DNA from: Rhodospirillaceae bacterium
Lineage (GTDB): Bacteria > Pseudomonadota > Alphaproteobacteria > Rhodospirillales_A > Casp-alpha2
Direction of reading: 5' to 3'
Assembly: GCA_003488105.1 (NCBI GenBank)
Contig: DNMS01000384.1
Coordinates: forward strand, 1-16,062
DNA length: 16,062 bases
Within the stretch, counting starts at the first letter, position 1. Each line of letters starts with the position of its first letter. Of the stretch, positions 13,042 to 16,062 are shown piece by piece. The notes under the pieces are model-generated. The model was not told the origin of the DNA. It did not search any database and saw only the letters and a list, made by a program, of their open reading frames with translations. The translations under genes were made by a program, and so were the position numbers.

Positions 13042-14221
13042 GGCGAGTCTCCTCTCGCAGGTAGCTTTGGAAGGGGAAGGTGTAGTCCGGCCCGGCGACG
13101 GCCCACAGGCCGCCATGAACCTCGTAGCTGCCGGATCCGTTGTGGCAGATCGGCTCGTACAGCATCAGGGTGCCGTCATGGTGGACCGGCTCAATGCGTT
13201 CGACGGCGAGGAAGCTGTCGAGACCGCTCCAGGCGAGGCGGTCGCCCAGCACCATTTGTTTCGGCCGCTCACTCTCGGGCGCATAGATGCCGTCCGCCGG
13301 CGGTTCCGCCGCGCCATGGATGTCCGCGAAGAGGGCCAGGGAGCCGGGCTCCTTCATGGCCGCGTACCAGCCGGCCGGATCGGCGGCGACCCAGCCACGG
13401 GAGAGGGACCACAGGCGGTGCGCGCCCGCCACGAAGTAACGTCCGTTGATCAAGAAGGCGCTATGCGGCCCGATGCGGCCGACAAACATGCGGTCGATGC
13501 GGTTGACGATGCCGAACGCGCCCTTCACCAGATCGCCCGGCTGCAGCAGCGCGATGTCGCGGTGTGTTCCATTGGCTAGGGTGACGGGGGTGCCCGCAGG
13601 GAAACAGCAGGCACATTGGCAGGCGCAGGCGCAGGCGCAGGCACAGGCGCAATTGCAGTTGCAGTTGGCATAGCAGTTGTAGTTGTCGTCACCGGGGCCA
13701 CCCGTGCCCTGGCCGAAGCCGGTGACGCTGCGCTGGCGCACGATCATCAGTTCGCTGTCGGACGCCACGGCATATGCGGTGTGCTGCGGTACGTCCCAAT
13801 TGGCGAGGGGGGTATCGGTCGTCGTTTGCCCGCCCGCGAAGTCGTAGCCGTTGGGATTGCCGGGATTGGCTTGATTCATGATCGTGCCGCCCTTGCGGTT
13901 AGTGGGCGTGCCGCCGATCCCGGGCCAGGTGTACCAGGCACCGTCCGGCGGCATCCAGAAGGGGTCCCCGTCGCAATTTCCAGTCTTGAGAAGTCCGGTA
14001 CAATTCTCCGCTCGGACGTCCACGCGGCGTTCGCGCTTGAAGCCATCGACCGGCTTCCGTGATGGCCCGATGCCGTGCAGGCGGCCGTGGGTCTTGGCGC
14101 CCGGGTCGTCCATATGCGTCGTTTGGCGGTGCAGGCCCATGGTCAATCCGCCGTCGTTGGCCTGCGGCTTTTCCGGGCCTGGGCCGAAATTGCGTGGATC
14201 ATCGCCGCCTCGCGTGCTCAT
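12983..14221 (-). CDS. Cys-tract protein with C-terminal Hint (hedgehog/intein) self-cleavage domain
   Basis: The product is 412 residues with start ATG 14221 in a TGATG shared with the upstream gene. Residues 1-115 are polar with an aromatic patch (DPFWMPPDGAWYTWPG). Residues 116-180 are Gly/Asn/Thr-rich (MNQANPGNPNGYDFAGGQ). Residues 181-205 hold an alternating tract, NCYANCNCNC followed by five AC pairs and QCAC. The Hint domain starts at C206 (CFPAGTPV, LQPGDLVKG, INGRYFVAGAHRLW with H268, GWVAADP). The block-B Thr is replaced by A265, and no His-Asn is found at the C-terminal position after YEVHGGLWAV. N-terminal cleavage without splicing, as in hedgehog or BIL domains, is therefore the more likely chemistry. 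This would release the Cys tract at or near the new C-terminus. An internal ATG (13878) is an alternative start without a good ribosome site. The function is unknown; it is a plausible substrate of the downstream SPASM and oxygenase enzymes. Confidence 0.85.
   Translation of the reverse strand: MSTRGGDDPRNFGPGPEKPQANDGGLTMGLHRQTTHMDDPGAKTHGRLHGIGPSRKPVDGFKRERRVDVRAENCTGLLKTGNCDGDPFWMPPDGAWYTWPGIGGTPTNRKGGTIMNQANPGNPNGYDFAGGQTTTDTPLANWDVPQHTAYAVASDSELMIVRQRSVTGFGQGTGGPGDDNYNCYANCNCNCACACACACACQCACCFPAGTPVTLANGTHRDIALLQPGDLVKGAFGIVNRIDRMFVGRIGPHSAFLINGRYFVAGAHRLWSLSRGWVAADPAGWYAAMKEPGSLALFADIHGAAEPPADGIYAPESERPKQMVLGDRLAWSGLDSFLAVERIEPVHHDGTLMLYEPICHNGSGSYEVHGGLWAVAGPDYTFPFQSYLREETRHDFWHAPRHDPRPAAQLGP
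13607..13663 (-). repeat. In-frame hexanucleotide repeat encoding (Ala/Asn-Cys)n
   Basis: On the minus strand the unit GCCTGC recurs, with five Ala-Cys pairs in a row (one GCCTGT variant). Three AAC/AAT-TGC (Asn-Cys) pairs precede the run, and CAATGT and GCCTGC follow it. It ends exactly at the catalytic Hint Cys codon (13604-13606). A six-base unit keeps the frame, so unit number could vary without a frameshift. Confidence 0.85.
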
Positions 14222-14625
14222 CAGTAGTCGACCCCGTCAACGACCACATGGACTGTCTTGTCCACGGTCAGGGTGGTGGTCATGGCTACGGCCAGCATCT
14301 CGCCCGCGCCGAGTGTCAGGAAGCGGCCTGGGTCGGCGGGGACCGACGGGATCACTGTGGGGTCCAGAAGATCGACGGCCGGCGCCCCGTTCACGCGGCC
14401 CGAGTTGGTCGGCAACTGGAAGGTCGCAAGAATGCAGGACGTGGTGCCGTCATTCTTTATCAAGGTGAGCGACGGTGTGGTGTCGTCCGTGGAGGCAGAA
14501 ACCAGATGCACGCGCGCCCCATTGGCGCCGGCGGTGAAGATGGTTTGCGCCGTGGTGCCACCACTGTTGGTGATGACGGTGCATTGGGAATTTCGTGCAC
14601 CAAGGTAATCAGGTGTGGTTGCCAT
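14221..14625 (-). CDS. Small beta-rich phage virion-type protein
   Basis: The product is 134 residues, starting MATTPDYLGARNSQCTVITN. It is rich in Thr, Val, Ala and Gly with alternating hydrophobic strands (GARVHLVSASTDDTTPSLTL, LGAGEMLAVAMTTTLTVDKT). This composition is typical of small fibre-associated or decoration-like virion proteins that follow a tail fibre gene in alphaproteobacterial prophages. There is no signal peptide or membrane segment. GAGGAG lies eight bases before the ATG at 14625. The gene directly follows the fibre gene and is coupled to the Hint gene by TGATG, which suggests that the Hint protein may also belong to the tail module. The exact role is unknown. Confidence 0.72.
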   Translation of the reverse strand: MATTPDYLGARNSQCTVITNSGGTTAQTIFTAGANGARVHLVSASTDDTTPSLTLIKNDGTTSCILATFQLPTNSGRVNGAPAVDLLDPTVIPSVPADPGRFLTLGAGEMLAVAMTTTLTVDKTVHVVVDGVDY

Positions 14626-14637
14626 GTCTGGGGCTCC

Positions 14638-15339
14638 TCAAAGTCCGAAGCTGAGCGCCGTCAGATGGGCGCCGTGGGTCAAGGTCGGGTCGTAATGGAG
14701 GCTTCCCGCCGGATTGACGGCGAGCACCGCCCCCGCGTTGCTGCCCGTCGGCGGCGTCACGCTCAGGTCTTCCTGGGCCGACAAGGTGGCGCGCGCCGAC
14801 GGCGCGTCCGCGTCGTCGAGCAGTGTCGTGATGAAGGTGGTGGCGGGCAGGCCGCCGATGGACCCGGCGCCGGCCACCGGGTTTCCTTCCGCGTCGAAGG
14901 CGAGGAAGGTGCCGCCGCGGGCCGCGCGGTCCGGCAGGGTCAGCACCGCGTCCGGGTCCGTCGGCGACAGTTGCAGGGAGCGCCGCGTGTCGTCGGCGAC
15001 CTGCTGCAGGGCGGCGGTAAGAAAATCCAATTCATCGTTGATGACGCGCGCCCGGAAGGCACCGGATTCCTGAAAGTCGGCCTGCCGCGCGATGGTCAGC
15101 CGGCGGCGCAGGGTAACCGCAACGCCAACGGCGGGAGCCGTATCAAAAGTGACCTCGCCGCCCAAATCATGTCCGGCGCCGGAAACGGCATAGCCGATTT
15201 CTTGCAATGTATCGTCGAGGTAAACCTCCAGGTCGGCGACTTTGAAGATGGGGAAGGGATAGGTGAACAGGGTCTGCGTGCCGTCGGCGACGTAACGTTT
15301 GCGCGGCGTGATGTCGCCGATCTGGATATGATCTGCCAT
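14638..15339 (-). CDS. Tail fibre/adaptor protein with T7 gp17-like N-terminal domain
   Basis: The product is 233 residues. The N-terminus MADHIQIGDITPRKRYVADG, TLFTYPFPIFKVADLEVYLD, and then VTFDTAPAVGVAVTLRRRL, RVINDELDFLTAALQQV and RSLQLSP, form the attachment-domain pattern of T7-like tail fibres. The domain binds the fibre to the tail tube. After about residue 130 a short C-terminal part follows, with AFDAEGNPVAGAGSI and ending HGAHLTALSFGL. There is no long receptor-binding shaft. It may therefore be an adaptor to which a separate receptor-binding protein attaches, or a shortened fibre. GGAG lies six bases before ATG 15339. It sits between holin and the modification cassette. Confidence 0.82.
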   Translation of the reverse strand: MADHIQIGDITPRKRYVADGTQTLFTYPFPIFKVADLEVYLDDTLQEIGYAVSGAGHDLGGEVTFDTAPAVGVAVTLRRRLTIARQADFQESGAFRARVINDELDFLTAALQQVADDTRRSLQLSPTDPDAVLTLPDRAARGGTFLAFDAEGNPVAGAGSIGGLPATTFITTLLDDADAPSARATLSAQEDLSVTPPTGSNAGAVLAVNPAGSLHYDPTLTHGAHLTALSFGL

Positions 15340-15390
15340 GGCTTTCTCCGGAATGTCAGCAAAGGATAGAGGGCGGTGGCGCGGGCAGGT

Positions 15391-15777
15391 TTATGGCTGG
15401 TCCCGCCATACGCGGATGCCCTTTTCTACGGATCGGCCGACGACGTAGCCGCCGACGCCGATCTTCAACAGCTCCCACATGTCCGGCGGCAGGGGCAGCA
15501 TGGGCACGCCGAACCAGGGGTGAATGATGTAGTTGTTAGCGACGATGACGCCGAACAGGCACATCAAGAGGGGCCGCCAATTGCGCTGCAGCCAACTGTC
15601 CCCCTGGGCCTCGGCGACGATGACCTGGGCCGCCGCCTCGATCTCCTTCATCTGGCCGGTCAGCACCATTTCCTGCAGCCGCGACTTGATGCGGGCGGCT
15701 TCGTCCTTGTCCTCGACCGCCTGGTCGATGACGTTGAACAGGCCGCCGATCACGGGGGCGATCAATGCGCTCAGCAT
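15391..15777 (-). CDS. Holin, GTA-type three-transmembrane family
   Basis: The product is 128 residues, starting at ATG 15777. Residues 1-17 are a hydrophobic start (MLSALIAPVIGGLFNVI). Residues 20-58 are a charged helix (EDKDEAARIKSRLQEMVLTG). W62-N66 begins the conserved SWLQRNWRPL segment, followed by a membrane helix (LLMCLFGVIVANNYII) and a last one (LKIGVGGYVVGRSVEKG). This is the pattern of the GTA_holin_3TM family, which makes inner-membrane holes that release a lysin. It follows the cell-wall hydrolase stop by a few bases, forming a lysis pair. The frame stays open upstream across the hydrolase gene, but those residues are a shadow. The ribosome site is weak, suggesting coupling to the hydrolase. 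Confidence 0.86.
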   Translation of the reverse strand: MLSALIAPVIGGLFNVIDQAVEDKDEAARIKSRLQEMVLTGQMKEIEAAAQVIVAEAQGDSWLQRNWRPLLMCLFGVIVANNYIIHPWFGVPMLPLPPDMWELLKIGVGGYVVGRSVEKGIRVWRDQP

Positions 15778-15782
15778 GGCGG

Positions 15783-16062
15783 TCACTCGATATCGGAATA
15801 GAACAGGTGACCGCCGATCTCGGCCGAGGGGGCCTTGCCCCGGGCCCAGGGCGGGTTGGCCGCCTTGGCGTGGTAATGGGTGGCGCCGCCGGTGGGGTCG
15901 GCCAGGGTGCCGGCCAGGGCGCGCCGCGCGATGCGCTGGCAGGACTGGAACACTTGGTTGTCCGCCGCCACGGCCTCGATCTTGGCGCGGTTGGGGTCGC
16001 CGGCGTTCCAGCAGGAAAACTGCCAGGGCCGGCGGCATACCTGAGGGAGGAAAAAAGGAAGT
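15783..16062 (-). CDS. SleB-like cell-wall hydrolase (endolysin), N-terminus outside window
   Basis: Only the last 92 residues are in the window. They include QVCRRPWQFSCWNAGDPN, FQSCQRIARRALAGTLADP, TGGATHYHA and GKAPSAEIGGHLFY. These match the C-terminal half of Hydrolase_2 (SleB/CwlJ) enzymes, including the CW, DPTGGATHYHA and IGxHxFY motifs. The role is peptidoglycan cleavage during phage lysis in the periplasm. The coding start lies beyond 16062, so export signals cannot be judged. It ends in TGA at 15783, five bases before the holin ATG. Confidence 0.9.
   Translation of the reverse strand, partial: LPFFLPQVCRRPWQFSCWNAGDPNRAKIEAVAADNQVFQSCQRIARRALAGTLADPTGGATHYHAKAANPPWARGKAPSAEIGGHLFYSDIE

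Noticed and set aside
12217..13449. Plus-strand open frame of 410 codons over the cassette
   Set aside because: It is low-complexity, Arg/Pro/Gly-rich and crosses three well-supported minus-strand genes.
12983..13606. A true splicing intein
   Set aside because: No C-terminal His-Asn plus Cys/Ser/Thr is found at the expected junction, and there is no recognisable C-extein or homing endonuclease.
13607..13663. CRISPR array or regulatory repeat
   Set aside because: Units are six bases, contiguous and in frame with a coding sequence; there are no spacers.
13446..13673. Gln-Ala repeat protein on the plus strand
   Set aside because: The QA repeat is the reverse complement of the Ala-Cys codons in the Hint gene.

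Overview
The window reads as part of a tailed-phage structural and packaging region in a high-GC genome. The organism is most likely an alphaproteobacterium (Rhodospirillales-like is an inference). The reasons are strong third-position GC, a GTA-type three-helix holin, a SleB-like lysin and a T7-like (podovirus) virion gene set. Nineteen of the twenty genes lie on the minus strand. Read in the direction of transcription, from high to low coordinates, the order is: cell-wall hydrolase (partial), holin, tail fibre/adaptor, small virion-type protein, a five-gene modification cassette, large terminase, an orphan, a CPBP protease, a tail-anchored coiled-coil protein, [one plus-strand host-type gene], a coiled-coil orphan, a secreted moron-like protein, major capsid protein, small capsid-associated protein, tail tubular protein A-like, and tail tubular protein B-like (partial, runs off the window).

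Right part (7458-16062). Lysis genes, a T7-gp17-like fibre N-terminus and the large terminase follow the late order of T7-like phages. Between the fibre module and the terminase lies the most unusual stretch (9614-14221), five tightly overlapping genes. The first is a protein with a Cys-Xaa-Cys-Xaa tract of eleven cysteines, placed directly before a Hint (hedgehog/intein) self-cleavage domain. It is followed by a CDP-alcohol phosphotransferase-like membrane protein lacking the fourth motif aspartate, a 231-residue orphan with a His cluster, a radical SAM/SPASM enzyme with a complete SPASM cysteine set, and a 2OG-Fe(II) oxygenase-like protein. The enzyme classes, the Cys-rich substrate-like tract and the translational coupling suggest a phage-borne RiPP-like or virion-protein modification system. 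This is inference; no enzyme-substrate pair is proven by sequence.

Middle part (2861-7352). This accessory stretch holds a CAAX-type (CPBP) membrane protease, a tail-anchored coiled-coil protein, two orphans and a single plus-strand gene. The plus-strand gene encodes a metallo-beta-lactamase/DHH phosphoesterase fusion and looks like a bacterial housekeeping-type gene. It separates the terminase block from the capsid block. No portal or scaffold gene is recognisable between terminase and capsid, where a compact phage would often have them.

Left part (1-2646). Major capsid, a small partner, TTPA-like and TTPB-like genes form a compact head-tail module. A perfect 13-bp hairpin separates the capsid pair from the tail genes. 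No tRNA, rRNA, CRISPR array, insertion sequence or integrase was seen. No gene-free gap exceeds about 215 bp.
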